Assembly: GCF_036898095.1 (NCBI RefSeq)
Contig: NC_090759.1
Span: 17,656,853-17,720,852 of the forward strand
Direction: 5' to 3'
DNA from: Palaemon carinicauda
Taxonomy: Eukaryota > Arthropoda > Malacostraca > Decapoda > Palaemonidae
DNA: 64,000 bases
Under the pieces are notes generated by a model. That model saw only the letters and a program-made list of their open reading frames with translations, searched no databases and was not told the origin of the DNA. How positions within the stretch are numbered: position 1 is the first letter of the stretch; every line of letters begins with the position of its first letter. Positions 22,105 to 34,046 of the stretch are shown piece by piece. The translations under genes and the position numbers were made by a program.

Positions 22105-23396
22105 TCCGTGGGTATCACCTGACCCCTCCGACTGAGACAGTCTGCCAAGACGTTCAAGTCCCCCTGGATGAATCTCGTCAACAGGGAGATGCCTCGAATT
22201 CTAGACCATAAGAGAAGGTCCCTTGCGATCTCGAGCAGCGTGAAGGAGTGTGTGCCTCCTTGCTTGGAGATGTACGCCAAAGTTGTGGTGTTGTCTGAGT
22301 TGACCTCTACCACTTAGTTTCGAAGACGCTTCCTAATATCATCAAGGCCAAGTGGACTGCTAATAGCTCCTTGCCGTTGATGTGCATGCTCTTCTGACTT
22401 GAGGTCCACAGACCAGCGCATTCCCGACCGTCCAGGGTCGCACCCAACCCAAACCCGACGCGTCTGAGGACAACACGTGGTTTGGGTTCTTGACTGCTAG
22501 GGATAGTCCCTCTCTCAGACTGATATTGCTGTCCCACCATTTCAGGCATGCCTTTATTGGTTCGGAGACTGGGAATGATACCGTCTCTAAAGTCTTGTCC
22601 TAGTTCCAGTGAGAGGCTAGATGGAACCGGAGAGGCAGAAGGGGTAGTCTCCCTAGTGAGACAAACTGCTCCAGGGATGAGAGAGTCCCTACGAGACTGT
22701 TCCAACTCCTGACTGAATAAACGTTTTCTTTTCAGCATTAGTTGGACTTCGAGCAGGGCTTGACTGCGAATCTCCATCCCCAAAAATAGAATAATCTGGG
22801 ACTTTTAGGTTGACCACAAGTCCCAACTCCCTGGCCAGACTCAACGTCCAATGTAGATCCTGCAGACAGTGAAGGCTGGACGATGCTCTGAGAAGCCAGT
22901 CGTCCAAGTACAGGGAGGCTCGGATCTCCGATAGCTCGAAACTGGTACCCCACATTCCTGTAAACAAACCTCAGAAACGGTTGGGAATCCGGGTGTATAG
23001 GAATGTGGAAGTATGCCTCCTGAAGGTCGAGAGAGACCATCCAGTCGCCTTCCATAAATGCTGTCAAGACAGCCTGGAAGACTTCATCGTGAAGTTTGTC
23101 TTGACAATGAACACATTGAGCGCACTTGCCTCTTACGTACTCCTGCAGTGAACATGGCTGCCAAATCATGGAGCCATCCCTGAGGGACTTGTTCCTGCAG
23201 AGAACGTGGCTGTCAGATCATTGGAGCCATCCCTGAAAGCCTTGTTTATGCATGACATAATTGTACAGCAAAACTTCAAAGGCTCGAAAACAGCTGTGAA
23301 GTTGACCTGTAAAATCTTGGAGCGTATCATGGCCAGGCGCCAGGGAGAGTCTATGAGGTTTGAGAAGTCTATCTGGGCAGAGGCAGGAACTCCCAA
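21531..23396 (-). pseudogene. B1 reverse transcriptase / RNase H (broken)
   Basis: The RT half carries MVSLDLQEAYFHIPIHPDSQ (22738-23169) and the catalytic YLDDW (22689-22967). A 74-bp deletion at 22934/22935 removes the segment holding CFGLSPAPLVFTRLM that B3 retains. A missing base near 23166 breaks the frame further. The RNase H half, 21531-22313, is open for 260 codons (VNSDNTTTLAYISKQGG, VLADCLSRRGQVIPTEWTL, LVAPLWPAREWF). It is preceded by an in-frame TAA at 22314-22316 shared with B3. It overlaps the recombinase frame, as in other DIRS elements. Confidence 0.78.
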
Positions 23397-23749
23397 GCCG
23401 AGAACTTCTCTCGTGTCATATCAGACTCTCGCTCTATAAGCCAGTTTAAAAGAAGGGAAAGCAAAGGCTGTCTCCCCCAAACTCCTCCTGGTGATAAACC
23501 AGTCGCCTAGCAAACGTAAAGCTCTCTAGGAGAGCGAGAGAGCACTAGCTTATAAAACAACGGCTTCGAAGTAGCTAGGCCTAGTGTAAGCTCTGACGTT
23601 TAGGCGAACGAGGAGCAGCAGTTACAAAAAGATCCGGACAAAGATCCTTAAAAATCAGCATGATTTATTTAAAGTCCATAGAGTGCTAAGCAGCTTTAGG
23701 CTCCTCTCCGTCTGACAGAGTCCTCAAGGGAATATCAGTAGGAGGGGGA

Positions 23750-24920
23750 ACAGCAACTTCCTCATCTAAAGGAACCTTGTCCGATAATAGCTGAGTCTCA
23801 AGCAAGGGAGAGACCTACCGTGGTGGCAATGCTTTACAAGCAGAGTCCACACGCACTGGTGCATAAGTAGCGTACCAGGACGCAACGTCATGTAACTGCT
23901 TGACAGTCTGTGAACTGTCAACAACAACAGGTACGAGAGACCAGGACGCAACGTCATGTAACTGCTTGACAGTCTGTGAACTGTCAACAACAACAGGTGC
24001 GTGAGGACGCACAGCATCCACTCGAGACTGCTTTGACCGCCTAGACTGAGCAGTCAAAACAACTCTAGAAAGCGGAGGTTGACGCTCAGCGTCAAAACAA
24101 GTCAACTCCGATTGTTAGCGAACGTCCTGAACGTCAACAGGAGCATCAGCAAGTGGCCTAACGTCCAAATGTGGCTGAAAATCCACACGAGACCGCATCG
24201 AGTGTGGTTCTAAACAACCTGACTGACGTGACTTAGCTACGCCAACGTCAACAGGACGCACAAAGGAACGTTAGGGTGGCTGAAAGCCAGGATCTCGATG
24301 AGATAAACGGCTAGGCTCAACGGACTTATCGGCAGAATAGTCTTCCATAAGGGAGGCAAGCTTATTCTGCATGTCTTGCCGTACAACCCATTTAGGATCA
24401 ACGGAAATGGTTGCGGTAAGAGACGAGGGTAACGTCTGTGACCGCAAAACCTTGCCAACAAAAAGACTCTCGGAGTCTGTGTTACGCTTTTGTTAGGCGG
24501 CGAGCAGTCTTCCGATGACTGCATAGGGTCAGAGCTGTCCTAATGGCTACAACCAGGATGCTGAACCTGTCCTGAAAGGACTGACTTTCGCTTAAGGGCC
24601 TCGAAACCTTGTTTCAGGTTTCTTATGCGAAAAGCCTTCGGATGACGAGGAGAAAATCGTCTCTCTCGCCTTATGGTAGGGGTGATCTTGGTAAGATACA
24701 CCCGATACCATAGAGGGAACGTCTGTTCGCTGATCAAGGCCTCTCGAACCCATAAGTCGTACGACATTACTTCTCCCCTGGGCTTGGGAGCTTGCAAGAG
24801 GTCCCGGACTAGGCGAACGACAGGCACGAACAGACGAACCCTCGGTCGCAACACTGATAACACTTTGCGCAATATCACTTTATCACTACGATTTTCTGTT
24901 TTGCACTTATTTCACTGAAA
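23750..24920 (-). pseudogene. B1 gag-like ORF1 region (broken)
   Basis: Fragments in several frames match the same region of B2 and B3, including SYDLWVREALISEQTFPLWY near the start. Many stops and frameshifts are present. Position upstream of RT suggests ORF1/gag. No diagnostic gag motif such as a zinc knuckle was seen, so the function is inferred. Confidence 0.5.
23875..24006 (-). repeat. 66-bp tandem duplication in B1 gag-like region
   Basis: ccaggacgcaacgtcatgta begins at 23875 and again at 23941, a period of 66 bp (22 codons, peptide VVVDSSQTVKQLHDVASW). B2 has the same duplication and B3 has a single copy. Confidence 0.85.
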
Positions 24921-26095
24921 TCGAAACTTTTACTGATTTCTACCTGAAGCACGCAATTCTACCCTCATCAAAAGGTAGTAATTGCGAAATCAGTCGTATA
25001 ATGCAAGCACATTAATACCAGCAAAAAACAGTAAACATATTTTAAGATAAAAAATTCAGTGGCTGGGGAAGAGACTAAACACTAGTTCATTCAAAACTAC
25101 GTTTTCAATCTCTCACCGTACATTGCCTGGGGACGAGAATAAAAAACTAAAAACGTTTTATCCTTTCTCCCCGTACAGAGACTAGGGACGAGAGTAACTC
25201 GAGAACAACGTTACCCGTTTGAACGGAATGTTTTCTCTCCTCTCTCTCCCTCCGTCTCTATCTTTCTCTCTCTCTCTCTCTTGATTTCGCACCTAAGAGA
25301 AGAGCCCACTTACGTTTCGTCAAAAAAACATGTTATTTGACCAAAGGAAAAAACTGAAAGGTTTTTCAATTAAAAAGTTCCTTTAAAATAGAATTTAAAA
25401 CATTTAAGCTTTGAAAGAAGAATGAACAAATCGTCAGAATCGATTTACTCTTTCTGCAAAGTGAAACCGTGACACTCTCTCTCTCTATCGTAACGATAGA
25501 GCGCAAACTGCGTAGCATAAATAAACTAAACGTTAGTTCATCTTTGAAACAGTACGAAGACTATTCAAAGAAAATCTTTCATAAAATATCTATTAAAAAA
25601 TATTCATTTAAAAAGTTTTAAATCATTAGCTCTTTAAAAGCTATTTACGATTGAAAGGGCTCAACGTTGTTTAACTTCGGTTTCCAAGTTAGGACCGCCT
25701 ACTCTCAGGAAAGGTCGCATATAAACAAATCATTAAAATTTATTTTTATGTTTATTATAAATGGAAAGTTAATCGAAGAGGCCTAATAAAGGCGGTGAGA
25801 TATAAAATATATAGAGGAAAATCTATAATTAATTTATAACGTGATAAGATAATTGCTAAAAGCCTAAACACACTTCCGTCTAAGGGAAGGGTCGGCCATT
25901 TAAAAGTCAAAGAAAGTCCATACTCTCTTTGTCATCAAAAATTAAATCTATCCAAAAACGAGTTCAAGGATTTATTTGAAGAAAAACACCTGTACTGCGA
26001 AAGCTCAAACCAAATTAAAGTACTTCACCAAATATGATGGGAAAAACTCCAGGTTCAACAGCGAGTAAAAGTACGTCTTGTCGACACGTCGACAG

Positions 26096-26269
26096 AGAAG
26101 AAATTGAAGGTTTTGTTTACATCCGAGAGTGGTATCTGGCCGACAGTTGGCGCTGGTGGGCACACCCGCAACCTGCATAGCGATCGCTCGCGAGTTTTTT
26201 ATGTATGTGTCTGTCAAGCAACAGAGTTGCAGCTATTATATATTCACCGGCTAAGTTAAATATTTAAAA
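26096..26269 (-). repeat. B1 right inverted terminal repeat
   Basis: It ends ...attcaccggctaagttaaatatttaaaa like B2 and B3. It contains the GC-rich block tggcgctggtgggcacaccc and agcgatcgct. Its left partner was lost with the left end of B1. Confidence 0.75.
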
Positions 26270-26537
26270 AGTTTATTTGAATTTATCTTGACTACAGTGT
26301 TCATGAACAATGCCATTATTGATATATGATTGAAATGGAACTATGGTATATAAGAAAACTCAAAAATTCTTCCTTATGTAAAATTTTTCCTATCTAACAG
26401 CTTATTCCATTTATTTCAAACTATGCTTTTACACAAGATACATTTCAACTGGAAAGTAACTAAGAATATTTGCACTTAAAGTAAAGTAATATATTTCTCA
26501 TCATATATCTTACTTAACTTGGCAAGTTGGCACATAC

Positions 26538-26648
26538 CTTACACTTTGGGCATACAAACGTGGTCATATTTTCTACGATACCAATTATTGGTATGTTGAC
26601 TTTCCTGCAGAATGTTATTTCTTTGCGGACATCAAGAAGTGCAACTTC
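26538..26648 (-). CDS. NUBP1: NUBP1 (Nbp35) exon with the CxxC motif
   Basis: This 111-bp phase-0 exon has an acceptor AG at 26649-26650 and a donor GTATGT at 26532-26537. It encodes [20 protein letters not shown], then [17 protein letters not shown]. The ENM(S/T)-F-CP-C block is the family signature. In Nbp35/NUBP1 the CPxC cysteines help bridge a labile [4Fe-4S] cluster between subunits. The sequence shows both cysteines (CPKC). It is separated from the next upstream exon by an intron of only 362 bp. Confidence 0.9.
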
Positions 26649-27010
26649 CTAAAAACCAAAATAAATTATTATTTGAGGAGCTTAATACATTACAAAACTT
26701 TATTTCCTTTATCTCTGACAATGAAAGGTCACTGCAGAATACAACAAAGTGCATTAAAGCCCAAAATATATTTGCTCAACCTAGTCTATTTTGCATAAAA
26801 TAATATAGTTACTGCACACAAACTTTAATTGAAATTATGCAGTTAAAAGGCACTTTAGACTTTTACTCATTAGCATCTAAAATATGAAAAGACTCCATTT
26901 TGATATGATGAATATCCACTATTCTTTTCAAGATACTGTAAAACACTACTGTACTCATTTTCAGTACACTGCAATTTCCATGCAACAAATATAATAATTT
27001 TCAAACATAC

Positions 27011-27165
27011 TTGTGGTGTTGTAACAATAATAGCAGCTACTGGAGGGGCAGCTGATAAATACTGAACAATGCTTAAATGTTCATCACTTGTTCCTGGAGG
27101 TGTGTCAACAACCATATAATCTAAAGTACCCCAGTCAACATCACGTAGGAACTGTTTGATCATAC
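27011..27165 (-). CDS. NUBP1: NUBP1 (Nbp35) exon with the Walker B-like [10 protein letters not shown] motif
   Basis: This 155-bp exon starts after CAG (27166-27168) with two bases completing a Gly codon split from the previous exon. It ends phase 0 at donor GTATGT (27005-27010). The reading is [20 protein letters not shown], then [20 protein letters not shown] and TTPQ. The [10 protein letters not shown] motif is the switch II/Walker B-type region of the Mrp/NBP35 P-loop NTPases. It is almost identical to NUBP1 relatives, and no stops or frameshifts are present. Confidence 0.92.
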
Positions 27166-27456
27166 CTGAAAAACAAGTCTATTAAAGACTTCCCAAACAA
27201 ACTGTCTGGCAAGTATATAAAATTTAATAGTATTACTTTAGTAAAACATCCAAAAAGTCTTTACAGTGATCATTTTTGAAATTATAATAGAATTACTTAT
27301 TATGATTATTGTCATCATTATCAATATCTCAGCCAGATCAGAGAATAAAAGATTATTAGTTGAATCACAATTATGCAAATTATTATTTTAAACACTTATT
27401 TCCAGCTAAAATAAGATGACAAAGTTTACTGCAGGATACTACATTAGTGTCTTGTA

Positions 27457-27864
27457 CAAGTGAACCCTCGTTTATCGCGGTAGATAGGTTCCAGTCGCGG
27501 CCGCGATAGGTGAAAATCCGCGAAGTAGTGACACCCTATTTACCTATTTATTCAACATGTATATTCAGACTTTTAAAACCTTCCCTTGTAAGTAGTACTG
27601 TTAACAAACTACCCTTTAATGTACAGAACACTTAATGCATGTACTACAGTACCCTAAACTAAAACAGGCACAAATATTAAAGGTGATTTTATATCATGCA
27701 TTTCCTAAACACGCTAAAAAGCACGATAAAAAATGGCAACCAATGTTTTGTTTACATTTATCTCTGATCATAATGAAGAAACAAACTGGAGGTAGAGCTT
27801 TGCTTATTACCCAGACATATTTCCCATACTTTTCCCTTAGAACTACATCACATCTTCCTACTTT

Positions 27865-27962
<98 letters not shown>

Positions 27963-28118
27963 TTATATGTATACACATATACATACCTACATATATACAT
28001 AAATACATGCATACATATATATATATATATATATTACTGTATATATATGGGTTATGGAAAAAATCCGCGAAGTGGTGAATCCGCGATGGTCGAACCGCGA
28101 AGTAGCGAGGGTTCACTG
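27457..28118. mobile_element. TA-target DNA transposon (Tc1/mariner/pogo-like MITE), copy 1
   Basis: The terminal inverted repeats are caagtgaaccctcgtttatc at the left and gtagcgagggttcactg at the right, flanked by TA on both sides (27455-27456 and 28119-28120). Both ends carry cgcgaagta/gtggtgaa submotifs. The interior has a long (AT)n tract (27869-27932) and (GT)n but no transposase, so the element is non-autonomous. It is about 98% identical to the copy at 33384-34044. It lies in the NUBP1 intron about 290 bp upstream (minus sense) of the exon at 27011-27165. Confidence 0.8.
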
Positions 28119-28221
28119 TACTGTACTACTGTATAATCATAAAAATACAGTACAGTATTTCCAAACAACCTAATATCTATCACTGAAAAAGAGGAGCAAT
28201 CCTATGCGAGTTCATCATTGA

Positions 28222-28419
28222 AAATGATATTTTAATTATAAAATAAATTTTTGAATATACTTACCCGGTGAATATATAATAGCTGCAACTCTGTTGCTCG
28301 ACAGACAAAAAACAGTAAAAACTCGCCAGCGATCGCTATACAGGTTGCGGGTGTGCCCACCAGCGCCAACTGTCGGCCAGATACCACTCTCGATGTAAAC
28401 AAAGACTCAATTTCTTCTG
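28222..28419 (+). repeat. B2 left inverted terminal repeat
   Basis: From the gcaactctgttgctcgacag block inward it matches the reverse complement of 35131-35290 with about one mismatch over about 140 bp. The outer 60 bp (aaatgatattttaattataa...cttaccc) differs from the right tip, as in DIRS elements with split termini. Confidence 0.88.
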
Positions 28420-28462
28420 ATCCCACTGCGTCTCTATTGGGGAGGAAGGGAGGGTCGTTTAA

Positions 28463-28559
28463 TTTATATATTCACCGGGTAAGTATATTCAAAAATTTAT
28501 TTTATAATTAAAATATCATTTTTAAATATTTAACTTAGCCGGTGAATATATAATAGCTG
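28463..28559 (+). repeat. B2 internal complementary region
   Basis: 28463-28522 is the reverse complement of the left tip (...ttataattaaaatatcattt). It is followed directly by the reverse complement of the right tip (ttaaatatttaacttagccg...tagctg). This fused-ends structure is the hallmark of DIRS elements. Confidence 0.88.
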
Positions 28560-28958
28560 ATTCACACCCAAGGAGGTGGGTAGAGACCAGAATTAAATAT
28601 GTTTACATCGTATAAGCTAAGAGTTTTTTATTTCATTTTGGCAGTTATCAATATAACAAAACCAAAATAAATAGGTACCTGGTAAGGAAGTCGACTTAGA
28701 CGATTACTCTGCCTTGTAAGTACGTCTTCCTTACGGAGCCCAGCGATCCTCTTAGGATGCTGACAGACCCCCAGGAGCTGAAGTATCAAGGGCTGCAACC
28801 CATACAACAGGACCTCATCAAACCCCTAATCTGGGCGCTCTCAAGAAATGACTTTGACCACCCGCCAAATCAACCAGGATGCGAAAGGCTTCTTAGCCTT
28901 CCGGACAACCCATAAAAACATTAAAACATTTCAAGAGACAGATTAAAAGGATATGGAA
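28560..28958. other. B2 non-coding segment between ICR and recombinase
   Basis: No ORF was seen. It is conserved with 37629-38022 of B3 (ggtacctggtaaggaag, gggctgcaacccatacaaca, caaccaggatgcgaaaggc). Confidence 0.6.
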
Positions 28959-30120
28959 TTAGGGAATTGTAGTGGTTGAGCCCTCACCCACTACTGCACT
29001 CGCTGCTACGAATGGTCCCAGTGTGTAGCAGTTCTCGTAAAGAGACTGGACATCTTTTAAGTAAAATGACGCGAACACTGACTTGCTTCTCCAATAGGTT
29101 GCGTTCATGATACTTTGCAGAGATCTATTTTGCTTAAAGGCCACGGAAGTTGCTACAGCTCTAACCTCGTGCGTCTAAACCTTAAGCAAAGATCGGTCTT
29201 CCTCACTCAAGTGTGAATGAGCTTCTCGTATTAACAATCTGATAAAACATGACAAAGCATTCTTTGACATATGCAAGGATGGTTTCTTAACCGAACACCA
29301 TAACGCTTCAGATTGGCCTCGTAAAGGTTTAGTACGAGCTAAGTAGAACTTAAGAGCTCTAACAGGGCATAAGACTCTTTCTAGTTCATTGCCTACGATC
29401 TCCGATAAGCTGGGAATATCGAAAGATTTAGGCCAAGGACGAGAAGGTAGCTCATTTTTGGCTAGAAAACCAAGTTGCAGAGAACAAGTAGCTTTTTCTG
29501 ACGAAAATCCGATGTTCTTGCTGAAGGCATGAATCTCACTGACTCTTTTAGCCGAGGCTAAGCATACCAGGAAAAGAGTCTTAAGAGTGAGATCTTTCAG
29601 GGAGGCTGACTGTAAAGGCTCAAACCTGTCTGATATGAGGAATCTTAGGACCACGTCTAAATTCCACCCAGGAGTAGCCAAACGACGCTCCTTAGTGGTC
29701 TCGAAAGACTTAAGGAGGTCTTGCAGATCTTTATTGTTGGAAAAATCTAAGCCTCTATGCCGGAAGACCGATGCCAACATGCTTCTATAGCCCTTGATAG
29801 TGGGAGCTGAAAGGGATCGTCCTTTTCTCAGGTATAAGAGAAAATCAGCTATTTGGGCTACAGAGGTACTGGTCGAGGATACAGAAACTGACTTGCACCA
29901 GTCTCGGAAGACTTCCCACTTCGATTGGTAGACTCTAATGGTAAACGCTCTCCTTGCTCTAGCAATCGCACTGGCTGCCTCCTTCGAAAAGCCTCTAGCT
30001 CTCGAGAGTCTTTCGATAGTCTGAAGGCAGTCAGACGAAGAGCGTGGAGGCTTTGGTGTACCTTCTTTACGTGTGGCTGACGTAGAAGGTCTACTCTTAG
30101 AGGAAGACTTCTGGGAACGT
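28959..30120 (-). pseudogene. B2 tyrosine recombinase with a single nonsense codon before the catalytic His
   Basis: The recombinase reads without a break down to 29178 within a longer 725-codon open frame (29175-31352) and includes RVYQSKWEVFRDWCKS, SAKRVSEIHAFSKN and NELPSRPWPKSFDIP. It stops at TAG 29177-29175, where B3 has AAG (Lys). Directly after the stop the frame continues THEVRAVATS (His-x-x-Arg) and FASFYLKDV (Tyr nucleophile) to a natural stop at 28959. So one base change separates a complete recombinase from a truncated one lacking the last catalytic residues. Confidence 0.85.
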
Positions 30121-31781
30121 CTACTAACCATCGAAGTACCTCGGTGAACCATTCTCTCGCGGGCCAGAGGGGAGCAACTAACGTCAACCTTGTCCCTTGG
30201 TGAGAGGCGAACTTCTGCAGTACCTTGTTGACAATCTTGAATGGTGGGAATGCGTAAAGATCCAGATGTGACCAATCTAGGAGGAAGGCATCTATATGTA
30301 TTGCTGCTGGGTCCGGGACTGGAGAGCAATAGATTGGAAGCCTCTTGGTCAGCGAGGTTGCAAAGAGATCTATGGTGGGTTGACCCCAAGTCGCCCAAAG
30401 TCTCTTGCACACATCCTTGTGGAGGGTCCATTCGGTTGGAATTACTTGACCTTTCCGACTGAGACAATCTGCTAGGACGTTCAAGTCGCCCTGGATGAAC
30501 CTCGTTACTAGGGAGATGCCTCGATCTTTTGACCAGATGAGCAGGTCCCTTGCGATCTCGTACAACGTCAGTGAGTGGGTACCTCCCTGTTTGGAGATGT
30601 ACGCCAAGGCCGTGGTGTTGTCCGAGTTTACTTCCACCACTTTGCCTCGAAGGAGATACTCGAAGCTTCTCAAGGCCAGATGAACCGCCAAAAGCTCCTT
30701 GCAGTTGATATGCATGCTCCTCTGACTCGAGTTCCACAGACCTGAGCATTCCCGACCGTCCAGCGTCGCGCCCCAGCCCAAGTCCGATGCGTCCGAGAAG
30801 AGAACGTGGTTGGGTATCTGAACTGCCAGGGGAAGACCCTCTCTTAGGCTGATATTGTCCTTCCACCAAGTCAGACAAGACTTTATCTTTTCGGAAATCG
30901 GGATCGAGACCGCCTCTAGCGTCTTGTCCTTTTTCCAGTGAAAAGCCAGATGGAATTGAAGAGGACGGAGGTGTAGTCTTCCTAATGATACAAATTGCTC
31001 CAGGGATGACAGCGTCCCTACCAGACTCATCCACAGCCTGACTGAGCAGCGTTCTATCTTCAGCATCTTCTGGATGGAGAGCAGGGCTTGATCTATTCTG
31101 GGGGCCGACGGAAAAGCCCGAAAAAACTTGACTGTGAATCTCCATCCCTAAATACAGAATAGTTTGGGATGGGACCAGCTGTGACTTTTCCAAATTGACT
31201 AGGAGTCCCAATTCCTTGGCCAGATCTAGAGTCCAATTGAGATCCTTCAGACAGCGATGACTGGAAGAGGCTCTGAGAAGCCAGTCGTCCAAGTACAGGG
31301 AGACTCTGATCTCCGATAGCTCGAAACTGGTACCCCACATTCCTATAAACAAACCTCAGAAACGGTTGGGAATCCAGGTGTATAGGAATGTGGAAGTATG
31401 CCTCCTGAAGGTCGAGAGAGACCATCCAGTCGCCTTCCATAAATGCTGTCAAGACAGCCTGGTAGACTTCATCGCGAAGTTTGTCTTGACAATGAACACA
31501 TTGAGCGCACTTGCCTCTTACGTACTCCTGCAGTGAACATGGCTGCCAAATCATGAAGCCATCCCTGAGGGACTTGTTCCTGCAGAGAACGTGGCTGTCA
31601 GATCATTGGAGCCATCCCTGAAAGCCTTGTTTATGCATGACATAATTGTACAGCAAAACTTCAAAGGCTCGAAAACAGCTGTGAAGTTGACCTGTAAAAT
31701 CTTGGAGCGTCTCCTGGCCAGGCGCCAGGGAGAGTCTACGAGATTTAAGAAGTCTATCTGGGCAGAGGCAGGAACTCCCAA
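29858..31781 (-). pseudogene. B2 reverse transcriptase / RNase H (frameshifted; RNase H half open)
   Basis: The RNase H-containing frame 29858-31066 is open for 402 codons. It holds LFSDASDLGWGATLDG, HINCKELLAVHLALRSF, VNSDNTTALAYISKQGG, VLADCLSRKGQVIPTEWTL, IDLFATSLTKRLPIYCSPVP and LVAPLWPAREWF. The RT part carries MVSLDLQEAYFHIPIHLDSQ (31093-31554) and YLDDWLLRAS. It shares the 74-bp deletion (junction 31319/31320) and a 1-bp loss near 31551 with B1, and it has its own +1 frameshift near 31115. RT activity is not expected from this copy. Confidence 0.85.
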
Positions 31782-32150
31782 GCCGAGAACTTCTCTCGTG
31801 TCATATCAGACTCTCGCTCTATAAGCCAGTTTAAAAGAAGGGAAAGCAAAGGCTGTATCCCCCAAACTCCTCCTGGTGATAAACCAGTCGCCTAGCAAAC
31901 GTAAAGCTCTCTAGGAGAGCGAGAGAGCACTAGCTTATAAAACAACGGCTTCGAAATAGCTAGGCCTAGTGTAAGCTCTGACGTTTAGGCGAACGAGGAG
32001 CAGCAGTTACAAAAAGATCCGGACAAAGATCCTTAAAAATCAGCATGATTTAATTAAAGTCCATAGAGGGCTAAGCAGCTTTAGGCTCCTCTCCGTCTGA
32101 CAGAGTCCTCAAGGGAATATCAGTAGGAGGGGGAACAGCAACTTCCTCAT

Positions 32151-33291
32151 CTAAAGGAACCTTGTCCGATAATAGCTGAGTCTCAAGCAAGGGAGAGACC
32201 TACCGTGGTGGCAATGCTTTACAAGCAGAGTCCACACGCACTGGTGCATTAGTAGCGTACCAGGACGCAACGTCATGTAACTGCTTGACAGTCTGTGAAC
32301 TGTCAACAACAACAGGTGAGAGAGACCAGGACGCAACGTCATGTAACTGCTTGACAGTCTGTGAACTGTCAACAACAACAGGTGCGTGAGGACGCACAGC
32401 GTCCACTCGAGACTGCTTTGACCGCCTAGATTGAGCAGTCAAAACAACTCTAGAATGCGGAGGTTGACGCACAGCGTCAAAACAAGTCAACTCCGATTGT
32501 TAGCGAACGTCCTGAACGTCAACAGGAGCATCAGCAAGTGGCCTAACGTCCAAATGTGGCTGAAAATCCACACGAGACCGCATCGAGTGTGGTTCTAAAC
32601 AACCTGACTGACGTGACTTAGCTACGCCAACGTCACCAGGACGCACAAAGGAACGTTAGGTTGGCTGAAAGCCAGGATCTCGATGAGATAAACGGCTAGG
32701 CTCAACGTACTAATCGGCAGAATAGTTTTCCATAAGGGAGGCAAGCTTATTCTGCATGTCTTGCCGTACAACCCATTTAGGATCAACGGAAATGGTTGCG
32801 GTAAGAGACGAGGGTAACGTCTGTGACCGCAAAACCTTGCCAACAAAAAGACTCTCGGAGTCTGTGTTACGCTTTTGTTAGGCGGCGAGCAGTTTTCCGA
32901 TGACTGCAAAGGGTCAGAGCTGTCCTAATAGCTACAACCAGGACGCTGGACCTGTCCTGAAAGGACTGACTTATGCTTAAGGGCCTCGAAACCTTGTTTC
33001 AGGTTTCTTATGCGAAAAGCCTTCGGATGACGAGGAGAAAATTGTCTCTCTCGCCTTATGGTAGGGGAGATCTTGGTAAGATACACCCGATACCATAGAG
33101 GGAACGTCTGTTCGCTGATCAAGGCCTCTCGAACCCATAAGTCGTACGACATTACTTCTCCCCTGGGCTTGGGAGCTTGCAAGAGGTCCCGGACTAGGTG
33201 AACGACAGGCACGAACAGACGAACCCTCGGTTACGCAACACTGTAACACTTTGCGCAATATCACTTTATCACTACGATTTTCTGTTTGCAC
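32151..33291 (-). pseudogene. B2 gag-like ORF1 region (broken)
   Basis: It is closely similar to B1 23750-24920, with fragments SYDLWVREALISEQTFPLWY and KSVLSGQVQRPGCSY. Stops and frameshifts lie throughout. Assignment as ORF1/gag is by position only. The MITE insertion lies just upstream, at 33384. Confidence 0.5.
32260..32391 (-). repeat. 66-bp tandem duplication in B2 gag-like region
   Basis: ccaggacgcaacgtcatgta starts at 32260 and 32326, a period of 66 bp. It is the same duplication as in B1. B3 has one copy, near 41415. Confidence 0.85.
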
Positions 33292-33383
33292 TTATTTCAC
33301 TGAAATCGAAACTTTTACTGATTTCTACCTGAAGCACGCAATTCTACCCTCATCAAAAGGTAGTAAATGCGAAATCAGTCGTA

Positions 33384-34044
<661 letters not shown>

Positions 34045-34046
34045 TA

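Larger units (their letters stand above)
20538..26269 (-). mobile_element. B1: family B DIRS element, left end missing, mosaic
   Basis: It matches B3 (37930-43695) and B2 from gatgcgaaaggcttcttag onward. About 650 bp of the left end, including the left ITR and ICR, is replaced by element A at the junction near 20538. The right ITR (26096-26269) is present. Minus-strand order is gag-like region, RT, RNase H, YR, all with stops or frameshifts. The recombinase/RNase H half is closest to B3 and the gag/RT half is closest to B2. Confidence 0.82.

Noticed and set aside
22934..22935. The 74-bp RT difference as an intron spliced out in B1 and B2
   Set aside because: The segment in B3 (40381-40454) lacks GT-AG borders on the coding strand and encodes the conserved FGLSPAPLVFT motif, so it is a deletion in B1/B2.
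23166..23439. Plus-strand ORFs within the B elements (for example near 23206, 31591 and 40727)
   Set aside because: They are antisense shadows of the RT region. The same frames recur only because the elements are copies.
27694..28116. Tyr/Ile-repeat and Cys/Val-repeat ORFs across (AT)n/(GT)n tracts, here and at 33620-34004, 49262-49592, 54373-54970 and 60587-61057
   Set aside because: These are translations of simple repeats and have no coding evidence.
29175..31352. A single 725-residue protein in B2
   Set aside because: The middle part of this open frame is out of frame with RNase H (29858-31066, which carries the conserved motifs). Only its first part (RT) and its last part (recombinase) match known domains. 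The length is fortuitous.
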